Assembly (NCBI GenBank): GCA_913031035.1
Contig: CAJWGN010000013.1
Coordinates: forward strand, 1 to 42,888
Direction: 5' to 3'
Length of the DNA: 42,888 nt
Source of the DNA: an uncultured Gammaproteobacteria bacterium
GTDB lineage: Bacteria; Pseudomonadota; Gammaproteobacteria; Pseudomonadales; Pseudohongiellaceae
The translations under genes and the position numbers were made by a program. Below, piece after piece: positions 1-10,109 of the stretch (position 1 is its first letter; each line of letters begins with the position of its first letter). Under the pieces are notes generated by a model that saw nothing but the letters and a program-made list of their open reading frames with translations, was not told where the DNA came from and did no database searches.

Positions 1-473
1 AGCAAAAGACCCGTTCAGAAGTAAGCGGTGGCGGACGTAAGCCATGGCGTCAAAAGGGTACTGGCCGAGCGCGTGCTGGTACTATCCGCGGGCCAATTTG
101 GCGTGGCGGTGGCGTTACATTTGCGGCACGTCCGCAAGATCATACTAAGAAGCTTAATAAGAAAATGTACCGCGGAGCTATGCAGTGCATCCTTTCTGAG
201 CTTATCCGCCAGGATCGATTGATCGTGGTTAATGAGTTTTCTATTGAGTCTCACAAGACGAAAGACTTGATTAGTAAGCTTCAAGGTTTCAGCTTGGATA
301 ACGTTTTAATCGTTACTGAAACGGTAGAAGAAAATCTTTATCTTGCAGCGAGAAATCTACACAAGGTTGATGTGCTTGACGTTCCTGGCATTGATCCAGT
401 TAGTTTAATCGGATTCCAAAATGTTCTGATTACAGTTCCTGCACTTAAGAAAGTCGAGGAGATGTTGTCATGA
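1..473 (+). CDS. rplD: 50S ribosomal protein L4 (3' part)
   Basis: The open frame enters at the window edge (first full codon at base 3) and ends with TGA at 471-473, so the N-terminus is missing. The visible part begins in the conserved basic loop ([18 protein letters not shown]), the extension that reaches the peptide exit tunnel, followed by MYRGAM and [11 protein letters not shown], all typical of L4. In enterobacteria L4 also represses the S10 operon through the leader, which lies outside this window. The stop overlaps the start of rplW (ATGA). An inner ATG at 165 gives only a C-terminal piece and is not the start. Confidence 0.97.
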   Translation, partial: QKTRSEVSGGGRKPWRQKGTGRARAGTIRGPIWRGGGVTFAARPQDHTKKLNKKMYRGAMQCILSELIRQDRLIVVNEFSIESHKTKDLISKLQGFSLDNVLIVTETVEENLYLAARNLHKVDVLDVPGIDPVSLIGFQNVLITVPALKKVEEMLS

Positions 474-769
474 ATATAGAACGCATGTACTCAGTGGTTC
501 GCGGGGCTCATGTCTCGGAAAAAGCAGCTATTCTCAGTGATGTGAATAATCAGTACACATTTAAAGTGTCTATTGATGCTACTAAGCCAGAAATTAAAAC
601 AGCGGTCGAAAAGATTTTTAACGTTGTTGTTAGAGACCTACAAGTACTGGTTGTTAAAGGTAAGACTAAACGCACTCCAAAGGGCAAGATTCGTAAGCGC
701 TCAAATTGGAAAAAAGCATACGTTCGATTGGAAGCAGGTCATGATATTGACTTCGCTGACATCGGTTAA
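470..769 (+). CDS. rplW: 50S ribosomal protein L23
   Basis: 99 residues, the usual bacterial length. L23 sits at the tunnel exit and docks trigger factor and SRP. The N-terminal HVSEKA and the central basic segment [20 protein letters not shown] are the L23 signature. The start overlaps the rplD stop by 4 bases, so the two genes are translationally coupled in the S10 operon. There is nothing unusual in length or composition. Confidence 0.98.
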   Translation: MNIERMYSVVRGAHVSEKAAILSDVNNQYTFKVSIDATKPEIKTAVEKIFNVVVRDLQVLVVKGKTKRTPKGKIRKRSNWKKAYVRLEAGHDIDFADIG

Positions 770-790
770 CCGGGAGCTAAGGGGAAAATC

Positions 791-1621
791 ATGCCAGTAG
801 TAAAGTGTAAACCTACCTCTCCGGGACGACGTTTTGTTGTTAAGGTAGTTAACCCGGATTTACATAAGGGCGAACCTTATGGCCCTCTAACCGCGCCTAA
901 AACTAGGAGCGGTGGTAGAAATAATAGAGGAAGAATCACCACACGCCATATTGGTGGTGGTCACAAGCAGAGATACCGCATTATTGACTTCAAGCGTGAT
1001 AAAGATGGTATAGAAGCGAGAGTTGAACGGTTGGAGTACGATCCAAACCGATCTGCCAATATCGCTTTAATGCTCTACGCCGACGGTGAGCGCAGATACA
1101 TTATTGCACCAGCGAAGATTAACAAAGGTGACGTATTGATGTCTGGTGAAGAGGCTCCTATTAAGGTAGGAAATACATTACCTCTTCGCAACATCCCATT
1201 AGGAAGCACAGTTCATTGTGTAGAGATGAAGCCTGGTAAAGGAGCACAAATTGCTCGCAGTGCGGGAACATCATTGCAGCTGGTTGCTCGAGAAGGTAAC
1301 TATGCGACTATACGTCTTCGCTCTGGTGAAATGCGTAAAGTGCTAAGTGACTGCCGTGCGACTATGGGTGAGGTTTCTAATTCAGAACATGCTCTCCGTT
1401 CACTCGGTAAAGCCGGTGCGAAACGATGGAGAGGTGTTAGACCAACGGTTCGTGGTGTTGCTATGAACCCGGTAGATCACCCACATGGTGGTGGTGAAGG
1501 TAGAACTTCAGGCGGTCGTCACCCAGTTTCACCTTGGGGTACGCCAACCAAAGGTTACAAAACACGATCCAACAAACGCACTGACAGCATGATTGTCCGT
1601 CGCAGAAATTCAAGCCGCTAA
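791..1621 (+). CDS. rplB: 50S ribosomal protein L2
   Basis: 276 residues, close to the 273 of E. coli. L2 is needed for subunit association and peptidyl-transferase activity. The C-terminal segment [18 protein letters not shown] carries the universally conserved histidines and glycines near the catalytic centre, followed by the basic tail [16 protein letters not shown]. An AAGGGG ribosome-binding site lies just before ATG 791. It sits 21 bases after rplW and 24 before rpsS in the S10 operon. Confidence 0.98.
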   Translation: MPVVKCKPTSPGRRFVVKVVNPDLHKGEPYGPLTAPKTRSGGRNNRGRITTRHIGGGHKQRYRIIDFKRDKDGIEARVERLEYDPNRSANIALMLYADGERRYIIAPAKINKGDVLMSGEEAPIKVGNTLPLRNIPLGSTVHCVEMKPGKGAQIARSAGTSLQLVAREGNYATIRLRSGEMRKVLSDCRATMGEVSNSEHALRSLGKAGAKRWRGVRPTVRGVAMNPVDHPHGGGEGRTSGGRHPVSPWGTPTKGYKTRSNKRTDSMIVRRRNSSR

Positions 1622-1645
1622 GGCGAGTGATAGAGGAATTACTAC

Positions 1646-1918
1646 GTGCCACGTTCACTTAAAAAAGGCCCTTTCATAGATCTTCATTTAATGAAGAAAG
1701 TGCAAGTTGCCGCTGAAAATAACGATAAGCGTCCTATAAAGACTTGGTCAAGACGTTCAATGGTTTCTCCGGAAATGATTGGTCTAACCATCGCCGTCCA
1801 TAACGGAAGGCAGCACATTCCAGTGTCTATTAATGAAGACATGGTAGGGCATAAATTGGGCGAATTCTCTGCCACGCGAACATATCGCGGACATTCCGCT
1901 GATAAGAAAGCGCGCTAG
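1646..1918 (+). CDS. rpsS: 30S ribosomal protein S19 (GTG start)
   Basis: 90 residues beginning with GTG at 1646; the protein begins [15 protein letters not shown] as in other S19 proteins, so the GTG is the correct start although it is rare in this operon. S19 pairs with S13 in the head of the small subunit. The motifs [13 protein letters not shown] and [16 protein letters not shown] are diagnostic. The stop is followed 8 bases later by rplV. Confidence 0.97.
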   Translation: MPRSLKKGPFIDLHLMKKVQVAAENNDKRPIKTWSRRSMVSPEMIGLTIAVHNGRQHIPVSINEDMVGHKLGEFSATRTYRGHSADKKAR

Positions 1919-1926
1919 GGGGCCAT

Positions 1927-2259
1927 ATGCAAGTTAGAGCACATTTAAAAGGCGCACGCCTTTCTGCACAAAAAGCCCGATTGGTCGCTGACCAAATCCG
2001 GGGCAAAGGTGTAGAAGAAGCACTACTGGTATTGAATTACAGCCCAAAAAAAGGTGCTGAGATTATTAAGAAGGTTTTAAACTCCGCGATAGCGAACGCT
2101 GAGCACAATGAAGGTGCTGACGTGGATGAGCTAAAGGTATCAACCATTTGCGTTGATGAAGGTATGACAATGAAGCGGATTATGCCGCGAGCTAAAGGCC
2201 GAGCCGATCGAATCCTTAAGCGTTCATGTCACATTACAATTACTGTTGCGGATAGTTAG
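1927..2259 (+). CDS. rplV: 50S ribosomal protein L22
   Basis: 110 residues, the same length as the E. coli protein. The C-terminal hairpin region [18 protein letters not shown] lines the exit tunnel and is the site where macrolide-resistance changes are known; the sequence here is of the ordinary type. The AGGGGG ribosome-binding site overlaps the rpsS stop. It lies in the S10 operon, 11 bases before rpsC. Confidence 0.98.
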   Translation: MQVRAHLKGARLSAQKARLVADQIRGKGVEEALLVLNYSPKKGAEIIKKVLNSAIANAEHNEGADVDELKVSTICVDEGMTMKRIMPRAKGRADRILKRSCHITITVADS

Positions 2260-2270
2260 GAGATTTTCGG

Positions 2271-2942
2271 ATGGGTCAAAAAGTACATCCAACTGGTATT
2301 CGACTCGGGATCGTTAAGAAGCACACTTCTGTGTGGTTTGCCGAGGGTAAAGAGTACGCAGCAAACTTATTAATTGATTTGCAGGTTCGTGACTTCGTAA
2401 AGAAGAAACTTGCTAGCGCGTCAGTGTCTCGAGTAGAGATAGAGCGTCCTGCACAAACTGCCAAAGTGACAGTTTTCACAGCGCGACCAGGGATTGTGAT
2501 AGGGAAGAAGGGCGAAGATGTTGAAGCGCTTCGCAAGACCCTAACTAAAAAGATGGGCGTCCCTGTTCAGATCAATATCGAAGAGATTCGAAAGCCAGAT
2601 CTAGATGCTCAGCTTGTAGCGGATGGCGTAGCCTCTCAGCTGGAAAGACGAGTTATGTTTAGACGTGCCATGAAGCGTGCTGTTCAAAATGCAATGCGTC
2701 AGGGTGCGGAAGGAATCAAGATTCAGGTAGGCGGACGTCTAGGTGGTGCTGAAATAGCACGATCAGAATGGTATCGAGAAGGTCGAGTGCCTTTGCATAC
2801 CTTGCGAGCAGATATCGACTACGCAGCATCTGAGGCCAATACTACTTACGGCATCATTGGCGTAAAAGTATGGATTTTTAAGGGCGAGATTTTGGATTTG
2901 AGCGAATCTATAGTGCCTTCGCAGCAAACCAAAGCCAGCTAG
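2271..2942 (+). CDS. rpsC: 30S ribosomal protein S3
   Basis: 223 residues. S3 forms part of the mRNA entry channel with S4 and S5. The KH type 2 domain is visible with its GxxG loop ([15 protein letters not shown], about residues 75-90), and the C-terminal domain contains [20 protein letters not shown]. Length is close to the 233 of E. coli, with a slightly shorter tail. It is followed 12 bases later by rplP. Confidence 0.98.
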   Translation: MGQKVHPTGIRLGIVKKHTSVWFAEGKEYAANLLIDLQVRDFVKKKLASASVSRVEIERPAQTAKVTVFTARPGIVIGKKGEDVEALRKTLTKKMGVPVQINIEEIRKPDLDAQLVADGVASQLERRVMFRRAMKRAVQNAMRQGAEGIKIQVGGRLGGAEIARSEWYREGRVPLHTLRADIDYAASEANTTYGIIGVKVWIFKGEILDLSESIVPSQQTKAS

Positions 2943-2954
2943 AGGATACGAGAC

Positions 2955-3368
2955 GTGTTACAACCAAAACGTACAAAATTTCGCAAGATGATGAAGGGCC
3001 GCAATCGCGGATTGTCACATCGCGGTAGCAAGGTGGATTTTGGAGAGTTTGGCTTGAAGGCTATCTCCCGCGGTCGACTTACAGCACGTCAAATTGAAGC
3101 AGCGCGTCGTGCGATGACTAGAAAAGTTAAGCGTGGTGCGAAGATCTGGATTCGTGTATTCCCAGACAAGCCAATAACGCAAAAGCCTTTAGAAGTACGT
3201 CAGGGTAAAGGTAAGGGTAATGTTGAATACTGGGTTGCTCAGATTCAGCCAGGCAGAATAATGTTTGAAATCGAAGGCGTCGATGAAGAACTCGCACGAG
3301 AGGCATTTGATTTAGCTTCAGCGAAGTTGCCATTTGAAACGACTTTCGTGAAACGGACGGTTATGTAA
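2955..3368 (+). CDS. rplP: 50S ribosomal protein L16 (GTG start)
   Basis: 137 residues starting at GTG 2955; the N-terminus [19 protein letters not shown] matches L16 exactly, so the GTG start is sound. L16 organises the A-site tRNA region of the large subunit. The conserved segment ARRAMTR is seen near residue 50, next to the arginine that can be hydroxylated in E. coli. Its TAA shares one base with the rpmC ATG (TAATG), implying coupled translation. Confidence 0.97.
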   Translation: MLQPKRTKFRKMMKGRNRGLSHRGSKVDFGEFGLKAISRGRLTARQIEAARRAMTRKVKRGAKIWIRVFPDKPITQKPLEVRQGKGKGNVEYWVAQIQPGRIMFEIEGVDEELAREAFDLASAKLPFETTFVKRTVM

Positions 3369-3565
3369 TGAAAGCAAGTGAATTGAGAGAAAAGTCTGTA
3401 GCTGAGTTGCAAGTACAGTTACAAGAACTTAGCAAAGATCAGTTTAATCAGCGGATGCAGTTAGGTGCTGGGCAGTTAGCTCAAGTACACCTGGTCAGTG
3501 CAGTTAGGCGAGATATTGCAAGAATCAAAACAATTATTACCGAAAAACAGAAAAGCGGATCATAA
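3368..3565 (+). CDS. rpmC: 50S ribosomal protein L29
   Basis: 65 residues forming the expected two-helix protein next to the tunnel exit. The motifs [15 protein letters not shown] and [14 protein letters not shown] are typical. The start codon overlaps the rplP stop and rpsQ begins 2 bases after the stop, so rplP, rpmC and rpsQ are tightly coupled. Confidence 0.97.
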   Translation: MKASELREKSVAELQVQLQELSKDQFNQRMQLGAGQLAQVHLVSAVRRDIARIKTIITEKQKSGS

Positions 3566-3567
3566 TT

Positions 3568-3843
3568 ATGGTGGCTACTGAAGTTAGTGAAAGCAGCGCC
3601 CGTACAGTAAGCGGAAAAGTTGTAAGCAATAAAATGGATAAGTCCATTGTTGTAATGATTGAGCGTCGGGTTAAGCACCCGGTATACGGCAAGATCATTA
3701 AGCGCTCTACCAAGATTCATGCCCATGATGCTAATAACGAATGCATGCCTGGTGATGATGTGACGATTAAAGAAGTTGCTCCGATGTCGAAGACCAAGTC
3801 GTGGTCTTTAGTTTCTATCGACGGAAAAGCAACTCAAATCTAA
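3568..3843 (+). CDS. rpsQ: 30S ribosomal protein S17
   Basis: 91 residues. S17 is an OB-fold primary binder of 16S rRNA. The motifs [18 protein letters not shown] and [19 protein letters not shown] are characteristic. The N-terminus is a few residues longer than in E. coli. It is the last gene of the S10 group; the 63 bases to rplN hold no terminator, so read-through into the spc group is likely. Confidence 0.97.
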   Translation: MVATEVSESSARTVSGKVVSNKMDKSIVVMIERRVKHPVYGKIIKRSTKIHAHDANNECMPGDDVTIKEVAPMSKTKSWSLVSIDGKATQI

Positions 3844-3906
3844 ACAGTTAGATATTAGTTTTTAAGATTCTGTGTTCGCAGAGCGGATGCAAGATGGAGT
3901 GAATCA

Positions 3907-4275
3907 ATGATTCAAGTGCAGTCTTACTTAGATGTGGCCGACAACAGCGGTGCACGACGCGTGATGTGTATCAAAGTGTTGGGTGGATCTCACCGTCGCT
4001 ATGCGCGTATCGGTGACGTTATTAAAGTAACCGTAAAGGAAGCGATTCCCCGCGGTAAAGTTAAAAAGGGTCAAGTTCTAACTGCGCTAGTTGTTCGAAC
4101 AAAGAAGGGTGTTCGTCGTGGTGATGGTTCGTTGATTAAATTCGACGACAACGCTGCGATTCTACTGAATGCAAACGACGCGCCAATTGGTACTCGAGTG
4201 TTTGGCCCTGTAACTCGTGAACTTCGCAATGAAAAATTCATGCGAATCATTTCACTCGCACCTGAAGTTCTTTAA
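3907..4275 (+). CDS. rplN: 50S ribosomal protein L14
   Basis: 122 residues, near-invariant length. L14 contacts 16S rRNA in bridge B8 and is the docking site for the RsfS silencing factor. The start [18 protein letters not shown] and the segment [19 protein letters not shown] are diagnostic. It is the first gene of the spc group, preceded by a GGAG ribosome-binding site about 8 bases before ATG. Confidence 0.98.
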   Translation: MIQVQSYLDVADNSGARRVMCIKVLGGSHRRYARIGDVIKVTVKEAIPRGKVKKGQVLTALVVRTKKGVRRGDGSLIKFDDNAAILLNANDAPIGTRVFGPVTRELRNEKFMRIISLAPEVL

Positions 4276-4321
4276 AGAGCATTAGCGAGCGCGAACTAAG
4301 AATTTAGAGAGATAGCGGCAA

Positions 4322-4636
4322 ATGAATAAATTAAGACGTGATGACGAAGTGGTAGTAACCTCCGGTAAGGATAAGGGTAAGCGTGGTTCCGTTACTCGTA
4401 TCCTAAACAACGGCAGGGTGATTGTTGCTGGCGTAAACATGGTTAAGCGTCATACAAAAGCTAACCCTAATGCTGGGCAGGCTGGCGGCATTATCGAGAA
4501 AGAAGCCTCTATACATGTATCAAACATTGCGCTTTTCAATGTGGCTACAAGTAAGGCTGACAAAGTAGGTATTAGCGTTGCTGAAGACGGCGTTAAAAAG
4601 CGCGTTTTTAAGTCAAACGGTCAAGACATAGATTAA
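4322..4636 (+). CDS. rplX: 50S ribosomal protein L24
   Basis: 104 residues, as in E. coli. L24 is an assembly initiator of the large subunit. The KOW motif is visible at about residues 6-30 ([20 protein letters not shown]), followed by [11 protein letters not shown] and [17 protein letters not shown]. It lies 46 bases after rplN and 18 before rplE. Confidence 0.97.
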   Translation: MNKLRRDDEVVVTSGKDKGKRGSVTRILNNGRVIVAGVNMVKRHTKANPNAGQAGGIIEKEASIHVSNIALFNVATSKADKVGISVAEDGVKKRVFKSNGQDID

Positions 4637-4654
4637 GCACTGATAGGTTGCCAC

Positions 4655-5263
4655 ATGGCTCAGTATAGAGAATTTTACAAGAAAGAAGTTGTACCAGCGT
4701 TAACTGCACAGTTCGGTTACGACAACCCAATGCGCGTGCCAAAAATCACGAAAGTGGTTTTGAACATGGGTCTAGGCGAAGCCGTAACGGATAAGAAAGT
4801 GTTAGATAACGCAGTTGGTGATTTGACTCAGATTAGCGGCCAAAAGGTTGTAGTAACCAAGGCGCGCAGGTCAATTGCTGGATTTAAGATTCGTGAGGGC
4901 TGGCCTGTTGGTGCCAAAGTCACACTCCGTGGCGCACGTATGTACGAATTTCTCGAAAGACTGGTCGGCGTTGCGATACCTCGAATTAGAGACTTTCGCG
5001 GACTTAACCCTAAGGCGTTTGATGGCCGCGGCAATTACGCGATGGGTGTAACTGAGCAGATCATTTTCCCTGAAATTGATTACGATAAAATTGATACCTT
5101 GCGTGGTCTAGATATCACGATTACCACAACAGCTGTAACCGATGACGAAGGTCGAGCGTTACTCACAGCATTGCGCTTTCCTTTTCGCGGGATGACACCA
5201 GCTACCGCTGATGCACCTGCAAGTAAAGAAGCCTCTACTGACGAAAAAGAGGAGTCCAAATAA
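4655..5263 (+). CDS. rplE: 50S ribosomal protein L5 with acidic C-terminal tail
   Basis: 202 residues against about 179 in E. coli. L5 binds 5S rRNA and contacts S13. The core is canonical ([58 protein letters not shown]). After the normal end at about residue 180 there is a low-complexity, Ala/Ser/Glu/Lys-rich tail of about 20 residues ending DEKEESK. The TAA overlaps the rpsN ATG by one base. Confidence 0.97.
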   Translation: MAQYREFYKKEVVPALTAQFGYDNPMRVPKITKVVLNMGLGEAVTDKKVLDNAVGDLTQISGQKVVVTKARRSIAGFKIREGWPVGAKVTLRGARMYEFLERLVGVAIPRIRDFRGLNPKAFDGRGNYAMGVTEQIIFPEIDYDKIDTLRGLDITITTTAVTDDEGRALLTALRFPFRGMTPATADAPASKEASTDEKEESK

Positions 5264-5568
5264 TGGCTAAAACTTCGATGATTGCCAGAGAAGACAAGCG
5301 AACAAAGCTGGTTGCGAAATATGCGGCTAAGCGTGCTGAACTTAAAGCAATACTTAGCAGCTTAGGATCCAGTGATGAAGAAAAATGGGCAGCACAGGTC
5401 AAATTTCAGAAATTGCCTCGTGACTCTAGTCCGGTTCGTCAGCGAAATCGCTGCCAAATAACGGGTCGTCCACACGGTGTGTACCGTAAGTTTGGACTTT
5501 GCAGAAACAAATTACGTGAAGCAGCTATGCGCGGTGATGTGCCTGGCTTGACTAAAGCTAGCTGGTAG
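5263..5568 (+). CDS. rpsN: 30S ribosomal protein S14 (zinc-free type)
   Basis: 101 residues. This is the long form without the CxxC...CxxC zinc ribbon: the segment [28 protein letters not shown] has only isolated cysteines. It is the C-minus type found in most gammaproteobacteria, so it does not depend on zinc. Its start overlaps the rplE stop (TAATG). Confidence 0.97.
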   Translation: MAKTSMIAREDKRTKLVAKYAAKRAELKAILSSLGSSDEEKWAAQVKFQKLPRDSSPVRQRNRCQITGRPHGVYRKFGLCRNKLREAAMRGDVPGLTKASW

Positions 5569-5582
5569 GCGGGAGCAGAAAT

Positions 5583-5978
5583 ATGAGCATGTCAGATCCT
5601 ATTGCAGATTTCTTAACTCGAATTCGCAACGCACAAATGGCCCATTTGCCAGCAATCTCTTGCCCATCCTCGAAAGTTAAGGTGGCATTAAGTGAAGTGC
5701 TTCAAAGTGAAGGCTATATAAATGGTTTCGAGGTAAGCGAAGTCGAAGGAAAGCCGGTACTTGCGGTTGAACTTAAGTACTTTCGCGGTAAGCCGGTAAT
5801 CGAAGAAATAAAGCGAGCAAGCCGTCCTGGTCTCCGAAGCTACAAGGGCAAAGAAGATTTGCCTGAAGTCAGATCGGGATTAGGAGTCGCAATCTTGTCA
5901 ACAAGCCGAGGCTTAATGACAAGCAAGCAAGCGACAACTGCTGGAATCGGTGGTGAGGTACTCTGCACCGTTTTTTAA
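5583..5978 (+). CDS. rpsH: 30S ribosomal protein S8
   Basis: 131 residues. S8 binds helix 21 of 16S rRNA and in E. coli represses the spc operon at the rplE region; no clear copy of that site was recognised here. Start [18 protein letters not shown] equals the E. coli start pattern, so the first of two close ATGs is used. The end motif [20 protein letters not shown] is diagnostic. Confidence 0.97.
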   Translation: MSMSDPIADFLTRIRNAQMAHLPAISCPSSKVKVALSEVLQSEGYINGFEVSEVEGKPVLAVELKYFRGKPVIEEIKRASRPGLRSYKGKEDLPEVRSGLGVAILSTSRGLMTSKQATTAGIGGEVLCTVF

Positions 5979-6020
5979 TCGGGGCAGTAAATAGCAATTT
6001 AATTAAAGAGCAATTAAAAG

Positions 6021-6554
6021 ATGTCTAGAGTAGCTAACAACCCAATATCCCTTCCTAAAGGGGTTGAGGCAAAGTTCTCCGAAACTGAAGTTTCGGTTAA
6101 GGGCAGCAAAGGCGCGCTACAGCTTCAGCTTCATGCGTCGGTTGGCGTCTCACTTGACGGTGAGGTTTTGAAAGTCGCTGCGCGAAACAGTACACGTCAG
6201 GCAAATGCCTTGGCCGGTACCTTTCGTTCTTTGATCAACAATATGGTTGTTGGTGTTAACGAAGGCTTTGAGAAAAAATTAGAACTGCAAGGCGTTGGTT
6301 ACAGAGCCAAAGCTGAGGGTAATATCGTCAACATTACTGTTGGATATTCACACCCAATTAACTATCAATTGCCCGAGGGCATTTCAGCGGTCACACCTAC
6401 ACAAACAGAGATAGTAATCACTGGTGCTGATAAACAGCTTGTTGGGCAAGTAGCAGCAGAAATTAGAGATTTTCGCCCACCTGAGCCTTATAAGGGCAAG
6501 GGTATTCGCTACGCTGATGAGCGTGTTTTCAGAAAAGAAGCTAAGAAGAAATAG
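6021..6554 (+). CDS. rplF: 50S ribosomal protein L6
   Basis: 177 residues, identical in length to E. coli L6. It lies near the GTPase-associated region of the large subunit. Two repeated alpha/beta domains are seen, with the conserved motifs LELQGVGYRAKAEGN and RDFRPPEPYKGKGIRYADE. It follows rpsH by 42 bases with no terminator. Confidence 0.98.
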   Translation: MSRVANNPISLPKGVEAKFSETEVSVKGSKGALQLQLHASVGVSLDGEVLKVAARNSTRQANALAGTFRSLINNMVVGVNEGFEKKLELQGVGYRAKAEGNIVNITVGYSHPINYQLPEGISAVTPTQTEIVITGADKQLVGQVAAEIRDFRPPEPYKGKGIRYADERVFRKEAKKK

Positions 6555-6564
6555 GGCTTAGATT

Positions 6565-6915
6565 ATGAACGTTAAGAAAAAGTCACGACTGCGTAGAGCA
6601 AAGCGGGCTAGAGCGAAGATAAGCGAATTGAGAGTTAATAGACTTTGTGTCTATCGCTCCCCTCGTCACATCTACGCTCAGATTATTTCGGCAACAGGCA
6701 GTAAGATATTGGCAAGTGCTTCTACTGTTGAAAAGGAAAATCGTGGATCGGCAACAGGTAACGTTACTGCTGCTGAGACGATTGGAAAACTAATCGCTGA
6801 GAGAGCGAAAGCAGCTGGTGTTGAGCAAGTCGCTTTTGATCGTTCGGGTTATCGCTATCATGGTCGAGTGAAGGCTTTGGCTGACGCTGCTCGTGAAGGC
6901 GGATTGAAATTTTAA
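6565..6915 (+). CDS. rplR: 50S ribosomal protein L18
   Basis: 116 residues. L18 binds 5S rRNA with L5 and L25. The basic N-terminus ([16 protein letters not shown]) and the C-terminal [26 protein letters not shown], spread over two visible conserved blocks, are typical. It lies 10 bases after rplF and 11 before rpsE. Confidence 0.97.
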   Translation: MNVKKKSRLRRAKRARAKISELRVNRLCVYRSPRHIYAQIISATGSKILASASTVEKENRGSATGNVTAAETIGKLIAERAKAAGVEQVAFDRSGYRYHGRVKALADAAREGGLKF

Positions 6916-6926
6916 GGGTTTGAGAT

Positions 6927-7439
6927 ATGGCATATAAAGACGAGCCGGGCAAAAACAACGAAGAAGGCATTCAGGAAAAACTGATTCAGGTCAATCGTGT
7001 GGCTAAAGTTGTGAAGGGCGGTCGGATATTCGGCTTCACTGCACTAACTGCTGTTGGTGACGGAAACGGAAGGGTTGGTTTTGGCCGCGGTAAAGCTCGT
7101 GAAGTGCCTTTGGCAATTCAGAAAGCCATGGAATCAGCTCGCAGAAACATGATCACTGTCGGACTTGACGGACATACTCTTCAGTATCCTATCAAGGCAC
7201 GTCACGGTGCGTCTAAGATATACATGCAGCCTGCATCTGAAGGTACTGGTGTAATTGCGGGCGGCGCTATGAGATCCATATTAGAGTTAGCGGGTGTGCA
7301 AAACGTACTTGCTAAGTGCTACGGATCAACGAACCCGGTCAACGTGGTTCGTGCAACATTCAAAGGTTTGCGCGATATGCGTTCGCCTGAAGACGTCGCG
7401 GCAAAACGCGGTAAATCTGTAGAAGAGATTGTAGGTTAA
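6927..7439 (+). CDS. rpsE: 30S ribosomal protein S5
   Basis: 170 residues. S5 helps fidelity and mRNA unwinding with S3 and S4. The double-stranded RNA-binding motif is at about residues 15-75 ([38 protein letters not shown]) and the C-terminal domain has [19 protein letters not shown]. The ordinary residues are present around the known spectinomycin-contact loop (KVVKGGR). rpmD follows after 5 bases. Confidence 0.98.
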   Translation: MAYKDEPGKNNEEGIQEKLIQVNRVAKVVKGGRIFGFTALTAVGDGNGRVGFGRGKAREVPLAIQKAMESARRNMITVGLDGHTLQYPIKARHGASKIYMQPASEGTGVIAGGAMRSILELAGVQNVLAKCYGSTNPVNVVRATFKGLRDMRSPEDVAAKRGKSVEEIVG

Positions 7440-7444
7440 ATAAG

Positions 7445-7633
7445 ATGGCCAAGAAGACAGTCAAAGTAACATTAGTTCGTAGCCCAATTGGCTCGTTGCC
7501 AAAGCATAAGCTTTGCTTAAAAGGTTTGGGCTTGAAGCGCATGAACCAATCAGTGGAAGTTGAAGACACTCCCTCTGTGCGTGGAATGATCAACAAGGTT
7601 AACTACATGTTGACCATAGAAGGTGAGGGTTAA
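7445..7633 (+). CDS. rpmD: 50S ribosomal protein L30
   Basis: 62 residues, the short bacterial form. The segments [20 protein letters not shown] and [18 protein letters not shown] are characteristic. It is placed 5 bases after rpsE and 3 before rplO, which is the standard spc order. Confidence 0.97.
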   Translation: MAKKTVKVTLVRSPIGSLPKHKLCLKGLGLKRMNQSVEVEDTPSVRGMINKVNYMLTIEGEG

Positions 7634-7636
7634 GTC

Positions 7637-8137
7637 ATGCAATTAAATTCTTTAAGCCCAGCACCCGGTAGTACTAAGGCTCGCAAACGCGTCGGCCGCG
7701 GTATAGGTAGTGGATGGGGAAAAACATGTGGTACTGGTCACAAAGGCCAAAAGTCACGCAGCGGTGGATCAGTTAGGCCAGGTTTTGAAGGTGGTCAGAT
7801 GCCTCTTCAAATGCGCCTTCCGAAGTTTGGTTTCAGTTCGCGCATCGGCCGCTTTACCGCTGAGGTGAGAACATCCGAATTGAATGCTCTCGAAGCCGAA
7901 GTAATTGATTTAGAGGTCCTTCTTAAGGCTAACCTGATTACCGCTACTATAAAGCGGGCGAAGATTATGTTGTCAGGGGATGTAACTAAGGCGCTTACCT
8001 TGAAAGGTCTTCGTGTTACCAAGGGCGCACAAGCAGCAATCGAAGCAGCTGGCGGCAAGGTAATCGATTCTGAGCTACCTGTTGCGAAGCGCGGTAAGTT
8101 GACGAAGAAGCCGGCTAAAGCTGATAACAAGTCGTAA
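7637..8137 (+). CDS. rplO: 50S ribosomal protein L15 with lysine-rich tail
   Basis: 166 residues against 144 in E. coli. L15 is a late-assembly core protein of the large subunit. The Gly/Arg-rich N-terminal arm ([20 protein letters not shown]) and [16 protein letters not shown] are canonical. The C-terminus continues past the usual end as [16 protein letters not shown], a basic low-complexity tail. secY follows after 23 bases. Confidence 0.97.
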   Translation: MQLNSLSPAPGSTKARKRVGRGIGSGWGKTCGTGHKGQKSRSGGSVRPGFEGGQMPLQMRLPKFGFSSRIGRFTAEVRTSELNALEAEVIDLEVLLKANLITATIKRAKIMLSGDVTKALTLKGLRVTKGAQAAIEAAGGKVIDSELPVAKRGKLTKKPAKADNKS

Positions 8138-8160
8138 TTAAGAGACTAAAGACGTAAATA

Positions 8161-9486
8161 ATGGCAAATAATCCTACAATTAATCCAGAAAACATTGGTG
8201 CCGGACTTGGCGAACTCAAGTCGCGGCTGTTGTTTTTATTGTTTGCTATTTTTGTATACAGAGTTGGAACGCACATCCCGGTTCCTGGAATAGATCCACT
8301 GCAGCTTTCTCAGTTTTTTACTGATCAGGAAGGCACATTTACCGACATGATTAATATGTTTGGTGGTGGTGCGCTGGAGAGAATGAGTATCGTCGCATTG
8401 GGAATAATGCCGTATATATCGGCGTCTATTATCATGCAACTTTTGAGCGCGGTAAGCCCGCAGCTCGATCAACTCAAAAAAGAAGGCGAGTCTGGTCGTC
8501 GTAAGATTACGCAGTACACACGTTACGGTGCCTTAGCATTAGCTACTGTACAGGGCACCGGGATGACAGTTGGTCTACTCTCCCCAATGGCCTATGCGCC
8601 TGGGTTAGCGTTCAACTTAACCGCGATCGTGTCTTTGGTTACCGGCGCGATGTTTCTTATGTGGCTGGGTGAACAAATTACTGAGAAAGGTATTGGTAAC
8701 GGCATTTCGATGCTTATTTTTGCCGGTATTGTGGCAGGATTTCCAGCGGCTATTAGTACCTCTCTAACGCAGGCTTATGAGGGACAGATAAGCGGTGTCC
8801 TACTACTTGTTGTTGGCTTAATTGCGATAGGGGTCATAGCAGCGATAGTTTATGTCGAGCGTGCCCAACGGCGGATAACAGTTAACTATGCGAAGCGACA
8901 GCAAGGCCGTAAAATGTATCAGGCGCAAGCAAGCCACTTGCCTCTAAAGATTAATATGGCGGGTGTCATCCCAGCTATTTTCGCGAGCAGTATCTTGTTG
9001 TTCCCTGCATCGCTAGGACAGTGGTTTGGTCAGTCAGAAGGATCGGAATGGCTGCAGGACTTGGCCCTGCTAATCGGCCCAGGTCAGCCACTTTATATAA
9101 TTATATTTAGCGCAATGATTATTTTCTTTTGTTTCTTTTACACAGCGTTGGTTTTCAACCCACGGGATGTTGCTGAGAACCTTAAGAGATCAAATGCGTT
9201 TATTCCAGGCATTCGCCCAGGTGAGCAGACAGCAAAATATATTGATGGCGTTATCACACGCTTAACAATGTTTGGTGCCATCTATATCACGTTGGTCTGT
9301 TTGCTACCCAACTTTATGCAAATGCTAGCCAATGTACCTTTTAACTTAGGCGGTACAGCATTGTTGATTTCTGTGGTGGTAACCATGGACTTTTGGTCGC
9401 AGGTGCAATCGCATTTGATGTCACATCAATATGATTCACTGATGAAGAAATCGAAACTGGGCAACTATGGTCGGAGCGGGATATAG
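8161..9486 (+). CDS. secY: Sec translocase channel subunit SecY
   Basis: 441 residues, matching the usual length of about 440. SecY forms the inner-membrane protein-conducting channel with SecE and SecG. Ten membrane segments are apparent; the N-terminal motif [14 protein letters not shown], the plug-region [12 protein letters not shown], and the cytosolic loop [22 protein letters not shown] that contacts ribosome/SecA are all present. It is in its usual spc position between rplO and rpmJ. Confidence 0.98.
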   Translation: MANNPTINPENIGAGLGELKSRLLFLLFAIFVYRVGTHIPVPGIDPLQLSQFFTDQEGTFTDMINMFGGGALERMSIVALGIMPYISASIIMQLLSAVSPQLDQLKKEGESGRRKITQYTRYGALALATVQGTGMTVGLLSPMAYAPGLAFNLTAIVSLVTGAMFLMWLGEQITEKGIGNGISMLIFAGIVAGFPAAISTSLTQAYEGQISGVLLLVVGLIAIGVIAAIVYVERAQRRITVNYAKRQQGRKMYQAQASHLPLKINMAGVIPAIFASSILLFPASLGQWFGQSEGSEWLQDLALLIGPGQPLYIIIFSAMIIFFCFFYTALVFNPRDVAENLKRSNAFIPGIRPGEQTAKYIDGVITRLTMFGAIYITLVCLLPNFMQMLANVPFNLGGTALLISVVVTMDFWSQVQSHLMSHQYDSLMKKSKLGNYGRSGI

Positions 9487-9527
9487 AGCCTTACCGGCGT
9501 CTAGTCTGCTGACAGCGGAGAAGTATT

Positions 9528-9644
9528 ATGAAAGTTAGAGCATCTGTAAAAAAAATCTGCCGAAACTGTAAAGTGATTAAGCGCAACGGTTCTGTTCGTG
9601 TAATATGCACCGCTGAACCACGTCACAAACAGCGTCAAGGCTAA
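9528..9644 (+). CDS. rpmJ: 50S ribosomal protein L36
   Basis: A 38-residue gene read directly from the sequence: it begins [15 protein letters not shown] and ends PRHKQRQG, followed by TAA at 9642-9644. The zinc ribbon ligands are intact: C11, C14, C27 and H33, so this is the zinc-binding form. It lies 41 bases after secY and 51 before rpsM, exactly where gammaproteobacteria carry it. Confidence 0.97.
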   Translation: MKVRASVKKICRNCKVIKRNGSVRVICTAEPRHKQRQG

Positions 9645-9695
9645 AATTCTAAAAGTTAAGCGTCACTGAGACAAGAAAAGTAACGGAGCAAGTCT

Positions 9696-10052
9696 ATGGC
9701 ACGTATTGCCGGGGTTAACATACCAGATAACAAACATATCGTAATTTCATTGCGGTACGTCTTTGGCATTGGACCAACCACTGCTAGCGCAATCTGCGAA
9801 GCAACTGGTATCACACCTTCTATGAAAACTGGTGAACTAAATCCAGAACAATTGGATGAGGTTCGAGCAGAGGTTGCGAAGGTAACCACTGAAGGCGATT
9901 TACGTCGTGTGATATCTATGAATATTAAGCGATTGATGGATCTCGGTTGTAACCGTGGTATCCGGCATCGCCGTTCGCTGCCTGTTCGCGGTCAAAGAAC
10001 TAAGACCAACGCCAGGACTCGGAAAGGCCCAAGAAAGCCAATTCGAAAATAA
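9696..10052 (+). CDS. rpsM: 30S ribosomal protein S13
   Basis: 118 residues, as in E. coli. S13 contacts L5 and P-site tRNA at the subunit bridge. The helix-two-turn-helix region [14 protein letters not shown] and the basic tail [15 protein letters not shown] are characteristic. In E. coli S4 represses the alpha operon at a pseudoknot ahead of rpsM; the 51-base gap here was not confidently folded into one. Confidence 0.98.
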   Translation: MARIAGVNIPDNKHIVISLRYVFGIGPTTASAICEATGITPSMKTGELNPEQLDEVRAEVAKVTTEGDLRRVISMNIKRLMDLGCNRGIRHRRSLPVRGQRTKTNARTRKGPRKPIRK

Positions 10053-10109
10053 TTTACACCCTGGGCAATACTCTGCTCAGTTTAATACGAGAATTGATGG
10101 AATTTAACT

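Noticed and set aside
3844-3906. Separate spc promoter between rpsQ and rplN
   Set aside because: No -35/-10 pair at proper spacing was convincing and no terminator precedes it; read-through is the simpler view.
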